Counted from the stretch's first letter, positions 9,436 to 19,512 are shown. The stretch is 64,000 bases of DNA from Paulinella micropora (GCA_019918135.1 WBZZ01002847.1:1-64000), one strand, 5' to 3'. Notes: a model not told the origin generated them from the letters alone. Translations and numbers: made by a program.

Positions 9436-9588
9436 ATACCCCGCAGAGTATTTCTAAGAGCAAGAGAAAGAAAGCGGCTGCCAGCAAGAGAGGAGCAACC
9501 GGGCCAATTCCTCCCCCCCTTTCCTTCCCCTGCCCAACGCGGCACAATTTACCCCTCCCCCTCCCCTTCTCCCCTGGGACTCCTACAT

Positions 9589-10440
9589 TTAAACGTAATA
9601 CCATTTCCCCAGGGCGGGAGAAGACTCGGCAAGGATGAACAGAATCAGAGGTATCAAAACAAATGCCATACTAATGGCGTACATGGCTCTGATGATTTTT
9701 TGAGTGCATTTTTTGGACTCGTTCAAAATGCAGCCCGAGACGGAAATAGCAGCGGCGAGCCCCAACAGAACAACAATGCTTGTATGCGTGCCTTTGTTTA
9801 TGCATTGAAAGCTCACTGCGTATGTGACACTGGAGGGCTCGCTCAGAGCAGCATTCCATTTCAGCCGGAGGCCCTCCCACTTTGTCCGGCGTAGCATAAG
9901 CGATTGGGTGTATCCTGCTATGTTCGCAAAGCATTCATCCTCCTTGTCGAGCCGTTTGACCTGCGGGAGGAGGCGATCGTGCAACGGGTCGGGTTTGTAG
10001 ACTGCGTCAGTAAGATTAGGGTTGGTTTTCAAGTGCAGGGTGTACGTAAGCAAGAGTTGGTATTGTTCGGCTACAGCAAAGGGCTCGACAGAACCAAGCT
10101 CTATGGTTCCGTTGGGGAAGCCTGCTTCTCGCATGATTGCAAACTTTCTTGCATGATTGCAGCGCGGTCCTGTGGTGAGCGCCAAGGCCACGCTCAGCAG
10201 TGCTTCGAACACGAGACTAGCTTTCAGCAAAGAGGCTTGCCACATGCCTATAAACAAGATAAACAAGATAAGGCTGGCTCCAGCCAGCCTGGCTTGAGCC
10301 CACTCTTCCCCCTTCTCCTCTTTGTCTGTCGTTTTCTTGGTGATGCTCCGTGTGAAAGCATGAAGGGGGGGGGGGGGTGCCGGGGGGGGGGAGGGGAAGC
10401 AACTCTCTGCGGTGTGCGCGGAGAGAAGTGCCGGATTCAT
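9589..10440 (-). CDS. Multi-pass membrane protein, unknown
   Basis: 283 residues from the ATG at 10440. Hydrophobic segments lie near residues 53-70 and 74-92 and again at about 215-235 and 250-272, with a loop of about 120 residues between that contains N-x-T/S sites and three Cys. The first 50 residues pass through a Pro-rich stretch made by a G-run spacer, so a later ATG at 10245, which would start the protein with a signal-anchor (MWQASLL...), is a realistic alternative. No family recognised. It is divergent from the small gene at 10452, only 11 bases away. Confidence 0.6.
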   Translation of the reverse strand: MNPALLSAHTAESCFPSPPPAPPPPLHAFTRSITKKTTDKEEKGEEWAQARLAGASLILFILFIGMWQASLLKASLVFEALLSVALALTTGPRCNHARKFAIMREAGFPNGTIELGSVEPFAVAEQYQLLLTYTLHLKTNPNLTDAVYKPDPLHDRLLPQVKRLDKEDECFANIAGYTQSLMLRRTKWEGLRLKWNAALSEPSSVTYAVSFQCINKGTHTSIVVLLGLAAAISVSGCILNESKKCTQKIIRAMYAISMAFVLIPLILFILAESSPALGKWYYV

Positions 10441-10451
10441 AAACAGTGCAA

Positions 10452-10823
10452 ATGTCTGGTCCGTATAATACACCATTACTTCCCACTGTCGAAGAGCAAC
10501 TCGTTGCAGGACAAGTCAAGAACCCTTTTGAAAGTCCTCTGAGTGATCGGGACATTGAGCAACTCTACCGGAAGGACTCTGAGAGTCTCTACCGCCAATT
10601 AGACAAGACTTTCGTGTGGGATCTGGTCAGGGAGTACGACAAGCTCCTGCAACGCAACATCAAGAACGGCACGGTCAAGTACACCAGGCCCTTCAACAAA
10701 ATATCTCACACGGAGAAGATCAAGCTAACTAAAAGGTTCAGAGAGTCACTGTTGCGCGAAATACAGCAGACACATCCTGAGTGGTTCTCGACAGCGGAGC
10801 CGGTACCGAAACCGCACAAGTAG
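10452..10823 (+). CDS. Small unknown charged protein
   Basis: 123 residues from ATG 10452. The sequence is soluble, helical and rich in Lys, Arg, Glu and Tyr, with an NPF tripeptide near the N-terminus (an EH-domain ligand in eukaryotes, which may be chance). No family recognised. ATTAAA follows at about 10870. Confidence 0.6.
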   Translation: MSGPYNTPLLPTVEEQLVAGQVKNPFESPLSDRDIEQLYRKDSESLYRQLDKTFVWDLVREYDKLLQRNIKNGTVKYTRPFNKISHTEKIKLTKRFRESLLREIQQTHPEWFSTAEPVPKPHK

Positions 10824-10984
10824 GGTGCAGTAAACACCCTCGGGGTGAGGCTCATGGTCTGATGAAGATTATTAAAATTTAATTCAGCGTAGATTGTACT
10901 TGTTTCGGCGCCCGGAAGCAAGCCTCCTCAGACATCGAGCGGCACCGCCTGCCACAGCACTCGGTGGCCGCCATTACTGCTTTT

Positions 10985-11161
10985 ACTCATCGAGGGATGC
11001 ACTATCCCCCCCTGAGGGGCGGGCGGGGCACCCCCCCCCCTTACGAGAGAGAGAGAGAGAGAGAGAGGGACAGACAGAGGGGGGGGGGGAGTACGGCTTC
11101 TTTTTAACAAAGCCCCGCCCCAGGCGTCGTGCACAAACTTTTGTTGGCCCTTTTGGCCGAC
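10985..11161. promoter_or_regulatory. G/C-run and GA-repeat promoter spacer
   Basis: Between the stop at 10823 and ATG 11162 lie a C-run, a (GA)n tract at 11048-11068 and a G-run at 11080-11092. This resembles spacers before other starts and is probably promoter sequence. Confidence 0.35.
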
Positions 11162-12307
11162 ATGTGGAAGCGGGTCCTCGTCGAACCCCACAAGCGCCTG
11201 TGTCTGGAGCACTCGAAAAAGTACCCGCAGCTGGTCCTGGCGCTGCCCGAGGAGCTGTGGGCGCTGGTCTGTGCTTTCGTGGCCAGCGATCCCTTGTGGC
11301 TTTTTGCGGTTTTGGCACGCGTGTGTCGTGCGGGCCGCGCGCTGCGCCCCCGGCAGCGCGCCTTTGCTCTGGACCTTCAGCGAATCACGGGCCCCGTCCC
11401 TCGTCAAGTCTGGCAGGAATGGGGTGTCATCGGCTCCCTGCAGCTACCTAAAGATCCGCCGGAGAGGCTACAAGTCTGCGCCGAGCTGTGGCGCACAAGG
11501 ACGCAAGTGCACGCAGTGGTCGTGGAAGGCCCACGACAGTCAGACTTTGCGGCGCTGGCTTTGTTGTGGAATTGTGAACGTGTTTTGCAATCGATCGTTA
11601 CCAAGCCAGGGAGGGAAGCTCTGCCACTTATTCCCTCGGCCCAGCGGCTGACGGGTGCGGGGCTAGGGCAACTCACCGTTCTGCGGGGCCTGCGCTATCT
11701 AAACCTGAAGGGGTGCAATGTGGCCATGCAATATGTGGTAGAGGTAGTGCGCAGACTCCCCCAGCTGAAAGGCCTCGGGCTCGGGGTTTATACTAGCCCC
11801 ACTGATGCCCAGGCCCAGGTGCTCTCGGGCGTGAGTACGCTCCGGAGGGTGCGGATTGCCAACTGCAGCCCTATGACCAACGTGGGGCTGGCTCATTTGC
11901 TAAAGCTTAGGCGGCTGCAATGCCTGCATCTGAACAAAAACGCCCACTTCACAAACGAGGGTCTCGCGCCCTTGTCCTTGCTCGTGGACCTGAAGCGTCT
12001 GAGGCTGAGAGGCCTGGCACGGCTTTCCGACGGAGCGCTGCTGCACCTAGTGGGCCTAGCAAATCTCAGTGTGCTGGACTTGAAGGACTGTCGCCTGCTC
12101 GGCGACGGTGCGCTGGTGTTTTTGGCCAAATTGCCACGGCTGACCAAGCTATGTCTAGATAGGTGTGTACTGATTACGGACGCCGGCTTGGCCCACTTGT
12201 CAAACCTCCGCCCCCTGCAGAGTTTGAGCACCCGGGGTTGCCCCCGGGTAACAGCAGCTGGGCTAGAGCTCTGCAGGGGGAGGGAGGGAGGGGGCACTGA
12301 AAACTAG
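11162..12307 (+). CDS. F-box/leucine-rich-repeat protein
   Basis: 381 residues from ATG 11162. Residues about 22-65 read as an F-box (LPEELWALVCAFV, then W and VCRAGRAL). From about 165 onward there are eight or more Cys-type leucine-rich repeats of the FBXL/GALA kind, with phrases like LTNVGLAHLL, LSDGALLHLV and ITDAGLAHLS. In eukaryotes such proteins are the substrate-binding subunits of SCF ubiquitin ligases. The neighbour at 12473 is a tandem relative of the same type. Ends with AATAAA at 12408-12413. Confidence 0.85.
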   Translation: MWKRVLVEPHKRLCLEHSKKYPQLVLALPEELWALVCAFVASDPLWLFAVLARVCRAGRALRPRQRAFALDLQRITGPVPRQVWQEWGVIGSLQLPKDPPERLQVCAELWRTRTQVHAVVVEGPRQSDFAALALLWNCERVLQSIVTKPGREALPLIPSAQRLTGAGLGQLTVLRGLRYLNLKGCNVAMQYVVEVVRRLPQLKGLGLGVYTSPTDAQAQVLSGVSTLRRVRIANCSPMTNVGLAHLLKLRRLQCLHLNKNAHFTNEGLAPLSLLVDLKRLRLRGLARLSDGALLHLVGLANLSVLDLKDCRLLGDGALVFLAKLPRLTKLCLDRCVLITDAGLAHLSNLRPLQSLSTRGCPRVTAAGLELCRGREGGGTEN

Positions 12308-12407
12308 GAGCGAGAGAAGCAAGAGGCGGGGAGGGGGGGGGAGGAGAGAGAGAATGCACGATCTTTCCCTATCCTCTCGCCACCCAAGTACAGATTTTAT
12401 TTCTTAT

Positions 12408-12413
12408 AATAAA
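12408..12413 (+). terminator. Poly(A) signal
   Basis: AATAAA about 100 bases after the stop of the F-box/LRR gene and 60 bases before the next ATG. Confidence 0.45.
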
Positions 12414-12472
12414 AAGTTTTGTACCTCGTAGAGAAGTTGTTTTTTTTTTAATTTATTTGTGCAATCCTGGCA

Positions 12473-13462
12473 ATGCAAAACTTATCCGAACCCCATTCGC
12501 CCCGTCTGCTTAATTTGCAAACTGATCTCTGGCGCAATGTGCTTATGTGCATGGATTGGACCGAGTTAGAGCCCCTTTGCCTAGCCAGCCGTGGATTCTC
12601 GGAACTGCTCCGAAACAAGAACGTTTGGAGGCGCTTGCACATCAACACCGTGGCTTTGTGTAGTGACAAGGATACAAAGAGCTTCGTAAATTGGTGCAAC
12701 GTTTGGCGCCGGGCGGGGGTCACCATTGGCCACGTGGACTTTCACTACGGATTCAGGCAAGAGCCCGCTAGGTCCGCCCTGCAGGGCCTGCGAGCTCTTA
12801 ACATCAACCAGTTGTCGTTCAAGCAAAACGCTTGTGTGACGGACGCCGAGCTGGCGCACCTAGCGGGCTTTCACGGGCTGCACAGTCTTCACCTTGGCCG
12901 TTGCTTTGAAATCACAAATGTAGGACTAGCGCATCTAGCGGGCTTGCGCAACTTGCGCAGCCTGAATTTGTGTGGCTGCATCGGAATTACCGACGAGGGT
13001 CTGCAGCACCTGTCGAGTTTGCACAATCTGCAACAACTCATACTCTACGACTGTAGAAGTATAAGCGACACGGGGCTAGCGCATTTGCAAAAGCTCCGAG
13101 CGACGCAGTGTTTAAATCTTGGCGGATGCTTTAAAATCACGGACGCGGGACTGGCGCATTTGTCCGAGATGCACGAACTTCGGGAGCTAAGCTTGGCCTT
13201 TTGCACACGTCTTTCAAACGCGGGGCTGGCGCGCTTGTGTAATTTCCCCGATCTCCGACGCCTGAGGCTTGCTGGATGCTCTGGGCTTACGGAAGAGAGC
13301 CTGCCTTACCTCCTGCAAATGCCTCGGCGCTTGCGGGAGCTAGACCTCTCTTATTGCCCGGGCATTACCAACGCAGTGCAGACAACGCTGGCCGCCAAGC
13401 TTCCGGCTCTTTGTACAATCGATTTGACAAGAAGCGGGGTCAACCTAGCCCTGCTAGCGTAG
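12473..13462 (+). CDS. F-box/leucine-rich-repeat protein, second copy
   Basis: 329 residues. The N-terminus (residues about 12-50) is F-box-like: LQTDLWRNVLMCMDWTEL, then LCLASRGFSELL and VWRRLHI. Residues 105-310 are eight regular Cys-type LRRs of about 25 residues with phrases such as ITNVGLAHLAGL, ITDEGLQHLSSL and ITDAGLAHLSEM. The repeats are more regular than in the gene upstream. The pair probably arose by tandem duplication and divergence. Role inferred: SCF-type adaptor for ubiquitylation. Confidence 0.87.
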   Translation: MQNLSEPHSPRLLNLQTDLWRNVLMCMDWTELEPLCLASRGFSELLRNKNVWRRLHINTVALCSDKDTKSFVNWCNVWRRAGVTIGHVDFHYGFRQEPARSALQGLRALNINQLSFKQNACVTDAELAHLAGFHGLHSLHLGRCFEITNVGLAHLAGLRNLRSLNLCGCIGITDEGLQHLSSLHNLQQLILYDCRSISDTGLAHLQKLRATQCLNLGGCFKITDAGLAHLSEMHELRELSLAFCTRLSNAGLARLCNFPDLRRLRLAGCSGLTEESLPYLLQMPRRLRELDLSYCPGITNAVQTTLAAKLPALCTIDLTRSGVNLALLA

Positions 13463-13551
13463 CTAGCTAGCGCAGGAGAGTGCTTCTTTCTGCGGGGATC
13501 AGATATTAAAAGAAAGCAAAGAAAAACAAAAAGAAGAAAAGAGCAAACAAA

Positions 13552-13938
13552 ATGGTCTTGACCACCACGAAGAAGACAAGGCCCGCGAGAACACAGTGGG
13601 GCCTGGCGGAGCGCCCCGGATCGTTTACGTATGGGGGTCGTACGGCAGGCGAGGGGGCGGGCGCCTACGTAGCGCTGGAGCTGCATGACGGGCAGGGGGC
13701 GGAGACGCGCGTGCGGGTCTCGCGCGGCTGCGACGCGGGCGTGGTGTTGTACATAGCCACCAAGCTGCACAGCCTGACGCCGGAGATGCAACTCTTCCAG
13801 CAGCTCCTGAACTTTACCCTAGATCTGAAGGCGCAGGTGGGCCTGTGTGCCGGCGGCGTGTTGGGTGCGCCGACCGATTACGTCCAGGACGCGATCAGCA
13901 ACTCGTACAGCGCTACGGCCGCCAAGGCCCCCCGATAG
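13552..13938 (+). CDS. Member of a local repeated gene family, module A
   Basis: 128 residues from ATG 13552. It contains a module (AYVALELHDGQGAETRVRV, then SRGC and VGLCAGG) that is clearly repeated in the next gene (RRGQGAETRVTVSRGC, then VGLCSDG) and more weakly at 21.2, 23.7 and 44.3 kb. Predicted mostly beta strands; no known family. It could be one exon or part of a larger unit with the gene downstream. Confidence 0.55.
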   Translation: MVLTTTKKTRPARTQWGLAERPGSFTYGGRTAGEGAGAYVALELHDGQGAETRVRVSRGCDAGVVLYIATKLHSLTPEMQLFQQLLNFTLDLKAQVGLCAGGVLGAPTDYVQDAISNSYSATAAKAPR

Positions 13939-14040
13939 CATAGGGCTTTGCGCGATCACCTTCCGTGCCCCCTCCCTTTCTTACCCCCGCCGCAAACTGC
14001 TCCAGCCCCGTTTGCGGCGGGAGAATATTAAAACAGACAT

Positions 14041-14380
14041 CTCCGGTGAAAACGCTAAGAGGCGCGCCTGCAAGTCTCTTACTAAAGGGATTGGAGTATT
14101 CAGTTTTTTTAGAAGTTCTAACAAGCCCTCAGGCACTGATACGGTGCATATAGGCAGCCGCACACCGGCCGGTCCGCCCGGACAAAAGGCAGTACACAGG
14201 CAAATCCCCGTGAAAACGCTAAGAGGCGCGCCTGCAAGTCTCTTACTAAAGGGATTGGAGTATTCAGTTTTTTTAGAAATTCTAACGAGCCCCTGGGCAC
14301 TGATATGGTGCATATAGGCAGCCACACACCGGCCGGTCCGTCGGCCCAAAAGGGCAGTAGACAGGCAATTTCCCCGTGAA
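14041..14380. repeat. Tandem repeat of 164-166 bp, two copies plus an edge
   Basis: Units begin with GTGAAAACGCTAAGAGG at 14046 and 14210 and a third, partial start at 14376. Each carries TTGGAGTATTCAGTTTTTTT and CACCGGCCGGTCCG. The array lies between two members of the module A family, and an ATTAAA precedes it at about 14028. Confidence 0.75.
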
Positions 14381-14447
14381 AATGGAGCGAAAACCGGCCA
14401 AGTACTTGAGCGAGTACGTGTTTGACGAGTACGGACCTTAGCACAAC

Positions 14448-15269
14448 GTGGTACTGCGCCACCGCTGGGCGCGGCCCTGCACGGGAGTGGGCGACTGCCT
14501 GAGCGTCGACCTGGGCAGGCGGCTGCCGCTGCGCCACTCCGCAGGAATGTGCGGCCCCCGGGGCAAAACTTTCAGCGCGCCGAGCTGGGGGCAAGGTTAC
14601 CAGGTGTACACGGACTGCCAGCGCAACTGGGCGCAGCCCCTCGACGACGACAGCTCCAGCTCGCGCGATAGCTCCAGCTCGAGCGATAGTTCCAGCTCGA
14701 GCGATAGCTCCAGCTCGAGCGACGGCTCCAGCTCGAGCGCTAGTGCGGGCTGTCAGCCAGGCCTGTGCCCGGCAGGGTCGGAGCTTGAACAGTATAGCAC
14801 CATATCCCTCCTGTTGCGCCGGGGCCAAGGAGCGGAAACCCGTGTGACGGTCTCACGCGGCTGTAGCGTCGTAGTCTACACCTTGTTTTTGACGGCAGTG
14901 ACCAACGTGAGCATCGATAGCGAGTCGCGGGTGGGTTTGTGCAGTGACGGGCTAGGTCTGGCGTCTTTGAGTGACTACAGGTTTGGACCCGGCGGGCCCG
15001 CACACGACGTGGTGCTGCGCCACAGGTGGGTGCGTCCTTGCACAACAGCGTCGGGACCGTTGTTTGCCTACCTGACAGTGATTTTTGAAGTGCTGGAAGC
15101 GTACCGGGGCCCCGGGGACTGCGTGCGCCTGGACGTGAGCGACCCGTTCGAGCTGTACCCGCCGACCACGACAGGGAAATTGGCGATTTGCAACTGTAAC
15201 GGGATCGTGCAGTGCGCCGCACCTACACAGGGCTTCGGCGGTCCCCCGCGCTGGCCTGAGTGGTACTAG
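14448..15269 (+). CDS. Module A/B family protein with Ser-Asp repeats
   Basis: Order in the protein: module B (VVLRHRWARPC, then GDCLSVDL), a Ser-rich stretch made of the unit SSSSSD repeated about five times, module A (GQGAETRVTVSRGC, then VGLCSDG), and module B again (VVLRHRWVRPC, then GDCVRLDV). So it holds an internal duplication B-A-B. The frame starts without an ATG; similarity to module B begins a little upstream, so the gene seems to be interrupted about once or to be spliced. Cys residues recur in each module. No known family. AATAAA follows at 15361. Confidence 0.5.
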   Translation: MVLRHRWARPCTGVGDCLSVDLGRRLPLRHSAGMCGPRGKTFSAPSWGQGYQVYTDCQRNWAQPLDDDSSSSRDSSSSSDSSSSSDSSSSSDGSSSSASAGCQPGLCPAGSELEQYSTISLLLRRGQGAETRVTVSRGCSVVVYTLFLTAVTNVSIDSESRVGLCSDGLGLASLSDYRFGPGGPAHDVVLRHRWVRPCTTASGPLFAYLTVIFEVLEAYRGPGDCVRLDVSDPFELYPPTTTGKLAICNCNGIVQCAAPTQGFGGPPRWPEWY

Positions 15270-15360
15270 CTGGTGGGCTCTGCTGGCGTTGTCACTGTGT
15301 CTGCTGCTGCCGAGCACGACAAAGCTATAATTCACATGGTTGATACAAAATTGTATGTTT

Positions 15361-15366
15361 AATAAA
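15361..15366 (+). terminator. Poly(A) signal
   Basis: AATAAA about 90 bases after the stop at 15269. Confidence 0.45.
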
Positions 15367-15404
15367 ATCAAAACACAGTTCTCCACTGAATTATTCTAAC
15401 CCGC

Positions 15405-15443
15405 ACCGGCGGGCTAGGCTAGGCTAGGCTAGGCTAGGCTAGG
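15405..15443. repeat. GGCTA pentanucleotide microsatellite
   Basis: About six to seven perfect tandem copies of GGCTA. It marks the left edge of the gene-poor repeat region. Confidence 0.85.
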
Positions 15444-16019
15444 AGCTTGTAGCCACAAGCGCATGCTTCTCCGGAATAGCCCAAGTCTCCGCATTCTTCG
15501 CAGGGGTACATAATACAATTGTCGCAACCCCTCTTCTGAATCGCGCACCTTTCTCACAGTCTGAAAATCGGGAGGGCAGGGGCGCGCTAAGAAAATGTAC
15601 AAAAATCCTTGACAGTTTTAATATTGGTACTGAAAACTAAAATAGGGGGCGCGCCAAGAAAGTTCAAATTTTTTTATTAAAACTAAACAAAAAACTGGAC
15701 AATCAACAGCTCTACTTCTTCTTCTGGCTGGCCTCGTCGGTTGAGGAGATCAATCTCTCCGGCGCCCGAGCGAGGCGAAGTCAGTAGCGAGGGCCAGTTG
15801 CATTCTCTGCGATCGGCAGCCTGGACATAATCCGGAACCCCGCTGCCAAATGTAAGACTTTGTCAAGCTTTAATAAAAAGAAATTTTATAAATCTTGGCG
15901 CGCGTCCCTCTCCCTCCCCCCCTTCCCTCTTCCCTCTCTCTCCTCCCTCCGTTCCCCCTCCCCTTTTTTTCGAGCAGGAAGATTTTTCTCTTTTTTTTCT
16001 TTTTTTGCACAAAATTTGT
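15444..16019. repeat. Start of repeat region: poly(A)-cassette copies
   Basis: No convincing gene. Copies of the dispersed cassette (AAGTGTAAGACTTTGTC then TTTAATAAA or TTTATTAAA, then a GGCGCG border) occur near 15600, 15660 and 15850, followed by a pyrimidine-rich run at 15905-15970. Confidence 0.5.
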
Positions 16020-16125
16020 CGCCAAATTCACGTATCCGTGCGCCTGGAATGATATGGCTAGAAAGGGCGGTATTGCCAGAAAAGCCTGAAAACGCTGCCT
16101 TTTTCAGCCATATCACACAGACCGC
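16005..16125. repeat. Dispersed hairpin repeat
   Basis: Begins with CACAAAATTTGTCGCCAAAT and contains an imperfect inverted repeat with arms starting GATATGGCTAGAAAGGGCGG and ending in CCTTTTTCAGCCATATC. The same element occurs at 37610-37725, and partly at 31390-31520 and 40365-40445. MITE-like in size and structure, but no target duplication was established. Confidence 0.65.
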
Positions 16126-16439
16126 CAAGCCGCCTTTGCTAAAAGCGTCATCAAGAATGTACCAAAAAGAAATGTATTCGTTCAGCCGGAGTCTCGACAA
16201 GGGAGAAGAGGGGGGGGGGCGCCCGGCATCGCGAAGCTCAGTTAAGGCGTTTCATTTTTTTTGGTAGCTTCTGCGCTCTCTCCCTTCCCCCTTGCCCTTC
16301 CCCTGTTCTTTGAGCCCCCCGGGCTCAGGGGGCTCAAGGGAAGGAAGGAAAAAAGGGAGGAGGGGGGGGGCGCGTCCCCCCCCCTTGTGGGCTCCCCTAA
16401 AAAAAGTTTACTTATTTTTGCTCCCCTTCAGCCCGCGCC
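16126..16439. other. Low-complexity spacer
   Basis: G-runs and C-runs (16209-16220, 16358-16388), and the recurrent phrase GAGCCCCCCGGGCTCAGGGG near 16311, also present near 17924, 22617 and 44682. No gene seen. Confidence 0.4.
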
Positions 16440-17983
16440 AACGTGCTGGCTGCAATGTAAGACTGTCGAGCTTTAATCCATCGTATCTTGCACTTTCTTG
16501 GTGCATTTGCTAGCCCCCAAATGCCAAGCCTAAGACGGTCGAAATTTAATTAGAAAAATATGTAATTTTTTAGCGCGCCCCTTCATCCTCCCTCTCTTTC
16601 TCACCTTCCCTCTCCCCGCTGCTCCTTCTTCTCAGATGGACGCACGAGGAGGGAGGGGCGTGCTCGTTCTCAGGCAGGTGCATGGGTTGGGGGGGGGCAT
16701 GAAACCATCCCCAGTCCAACTCTCCTAGTAGTTCTCGGACGGGGATTTGGCTCATCCCGTCTTCCCCCCCCCCTTCCCTCTCCCTTCCGCCTCACCATGT
16801 CTCCTCCGTCTTCCTTATCACCACCGCTCCTCCTTCTACCCTACCCCCGTCCATTTGCTAGCCCTCTGGTGACAAAGCCTAAGACTGTCGAATTTTAATA
16901 AAAGAAAATTGTACTTTTTCAGCGCGCCCCTCCCCCCTGTCTTCCCTCCCCTGCCTCTATCCTCCCTCCATCCATTTGCTAGCCCCCGGATGCCAAGCCT
17001 AAGACGGTCAAAATTTAATTCAGCGTAGATTGTACTTTTTTAGCGCGCCCCTTCCCCCTCCCTCTCCTTCCTGCCTTCCCTCTCCCCGCTGCTCCTTCTT
17101 CTCAGACAGGTGCATGGTTTGGGGGGCATGAAAATCCTCCCCCGCTCCTCTCTCTCCTAGTAGTTCTCGGACGGGGATTTAGCTCGTTCCGTCTCCCCCC
17201 CCCCTGCTTCTATCTTCTCCTGTCCATTTGTAGCCCCCGGGTGCCAAGCCTAAAACGGTCGAAATTTAATTAAAGAAATTTGTACTTTTTTAGCACGCCT
17301 CTTCTTCCTCTCCTTCCCGCCCTTCCCTCTCCCCGCTGCCCCTTCTTCTCAGACAGGCGCACGAGGGGGTAGGGGTGTGCTGCTTGTTCTCAGACAGGTG
17401 CATAGGTTAGGGGGGGAGATGCAAATCCTCCCCCTTCCCTCTATCTTCCTCCCTCCCTTCTATCCTTCCCCCCGTCAATTTGCTAGCCCCCCCCCCGGTT
17501 GCCAAGCCTAAGACTGTCGAAATTTAATTTAACGTAGATTGTACTTCTGCGGCGCGCACTTTCCTCTCCCCGCTGCTCCTTCTTCTCAGATGGGCGCACG
17601 AGGAAGGGGGGCGTGCTCGTTCTCAGACAGGTGCATGGGTCGGACGGGGATGTAGCTCATTTCGTCTGCTTCCCTTTTTCTTCTCCCTTCCCTCTCTCCA
17701 CTTTCTTCCATCTGTTTTCCCCCTTCCCTCTGTCTTCTTTTTTCCTCTTTCCTCTCCCTCCCCCTGCTCCTTGAGCCTCCTTAGCTTAGGGAAGGGAAGG
17801 GAGAAGGGCGGAAGAAAGGATTTCGGGATGCAAGGGGGGGGGGGGGCGGCGCCCTCTCCCCTGCAGATTCGGCTCAGTGGTATCTTCTTAGTTTTTTTTC
17901 GGTTCCGCCCCCTGTTCTTTGAGCCCCCCAGGCTCAGGGGGCTCAGGTAGAAGGAAGACAGGAGGGGGGGGGCGCCCCTCCCC

Positions 17984-18018
<35 letters not shown>

Positions 18019-19100
18019 GCCTCCCCATCTCTCCTCCGCCTTCCCTCTGTCTCCCCCCCCCCCCCTCTCCTCCTCCCCGTTCTTTCTGTCTTGCCCCTTC
18101 CTTCTATCTTACCCCCGTCCATTTGCTAGCCCTCGGGTGCCCAAGCCTAAGACTGTCGAAATTTAATTCAGCGTAGATTGTACTTCTTCAGCGCGCCCCT
18201 CCCTTCTCCTTGCCGCCTTCCTTCTCACTGCTGCTCCTTCTTCTAGGACAAATGCACAAGGAAGGAAGGGGTGCGCTGCTCGTTCTCAGACAAGTGCATG
18301 GATTGGGGGGCATGAAACTTTCCCTCGCCCCTCTCTCTCCTAGTAGTTCTCGGACGGGGATTGGAATCATCCCGTCTTCCTCCCCCCCCCCCTCCCTTTT
18401 TCTTCTTCCTTCCCTCTATCCTCTCTTCGTCCATTTGCTAGCCCTTCGGGTGCTAAGTCTAAGACTGTCGAAATTTAATAAAAAAATTATACTTTTTCAG
18501 CGCGCCCCTGCCCCCTCCCTCCCCTTTCCGCCTTCCCTCTCCCCGCTGCTCCTTATTCTCAGATGGGCGCACGAGGAGGGAGGGGCGTGCTCGTTCTCAG
18601 GCATGTGCATGGGTTGGGGGGGGGGGGGGTGGGGCATGAAACCCTCCCCAGTCCAACTCTCTCCTAGTAGTTCTCGGACGGGGATTTGGCTCATCCCGTC
18701 TCCCCCCCCCCCCTTCCCTCTCCCTTCCGCCTCACCATGTCTCCTCCGTCTTCCTTCTTACCGCTGCTCCTCCTTCTACCCTACCCCCGTCCATTTGCTA
18801 GCCCTCTGGTGCCAAAGCCTAAGACTGTCGAATTTTAATAAAAGAAAATTGTACTTTTTCAGCGCGCCCCTCCCCCCTCCCTTCTCTTTGCCGCTTTCCC
18901 TCTCACTGCTGCTCCTTCTTCTAGGACAAACGCACAAGGAAGGAAGGGGTGTGCTGCTCGTTTCTCAGACAAGTGCATGGATTGGGGGGGGGGGGGGGGC
19001 ATGAAAACCCTCCCTCGCCCCTCTCTCTCTCCCAGTAGTTCTCTGACGGGTATTGGGATCATCTCGTCTTCCTCCCCCCCCTCCCCTCACTTTCCCTTTT
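16440..19100. repeat. Tandem array of about 120-360 bp cassette units
   Basis: At least eight unit starts marked by CATTTGCTAGCCC or a variant: near 16507, 16854, 16973, 17223, 17477, 18119, 18430 and 18791. A full unit runs: that motif, then GCCAAGCCTAAGACTGTCGA, AATTTAAT or AATTTAATAAA, TTGTACTTTTTCAGCGCGCC, a pyrimidine-rich run, TTCTCAGA with a CACGAGG or CACAAGG stretch, GTGCATGG, G-run, CATGAAA, TAGTAGTTCTCGGACGGGGA. Spacing varies because of internal losses and the G/C-runs. No protein-coding frame is conserved between units. Confidence 0.8.
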
Positions 19101-19377
19101 CTTCTATCATCCCCTCTTACTCTCTCTTCCCCCTTCTCTTTGCCTTCCCCGAAAACGTCCGATTTCTCTGCTAGCCTCCGGAACGGCCCCAGCTAAATTT
19201 AGCGCCAGATTGTGCCGTCCGAAGGTAGGGTGCGTGATACGGATGAAAAAGGCAGTACGTCTTAGCCTTCCCGGGGAAACAGCCGTAAGCGCCAATTTGG
19301 CGCCAAAATCTACTTGCGCAAAAAGAAAATCACACACAGACGCCCCAACGCCGCCGTGAGGAAGGCGTTCTCCCCTT

Positions 19378-19512
19378 CCCTCTCACCCTCGTCGTCCCTC
19401 TCACTTTCGTCGCCCCTCTCACTTTCGTCGCCCCTCTCACTTTCGTCGCCCCTCTCACTCTCGTCGCCCCTCTCACCTTTGTCGCCCCGCTCACCTTTGT
19501 CGCCCCGCTCCC
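19378..19512. repeat. 18-bp minisatellite within unit 1
   Basis: About seven copies of CTCTCACTTTCGTCGCCC with small changes. Homologous minisatellites occur at 19834-20010, 20333-20400, 28552-28590, 30483-30545 and 30868-30955. Confidence 0.85.

Noticed and set aside
15405-15443. GGCTA repeat as a telomere
   Set aside because: The unit is not a known telomere repeat, the tract is short and internal, and genes continue on both sides.
16005-16125. Active DNA transposon
   Set aside because: Hairpin repeats are short, with no transposase gene in the window and no target duplication that I could establish.
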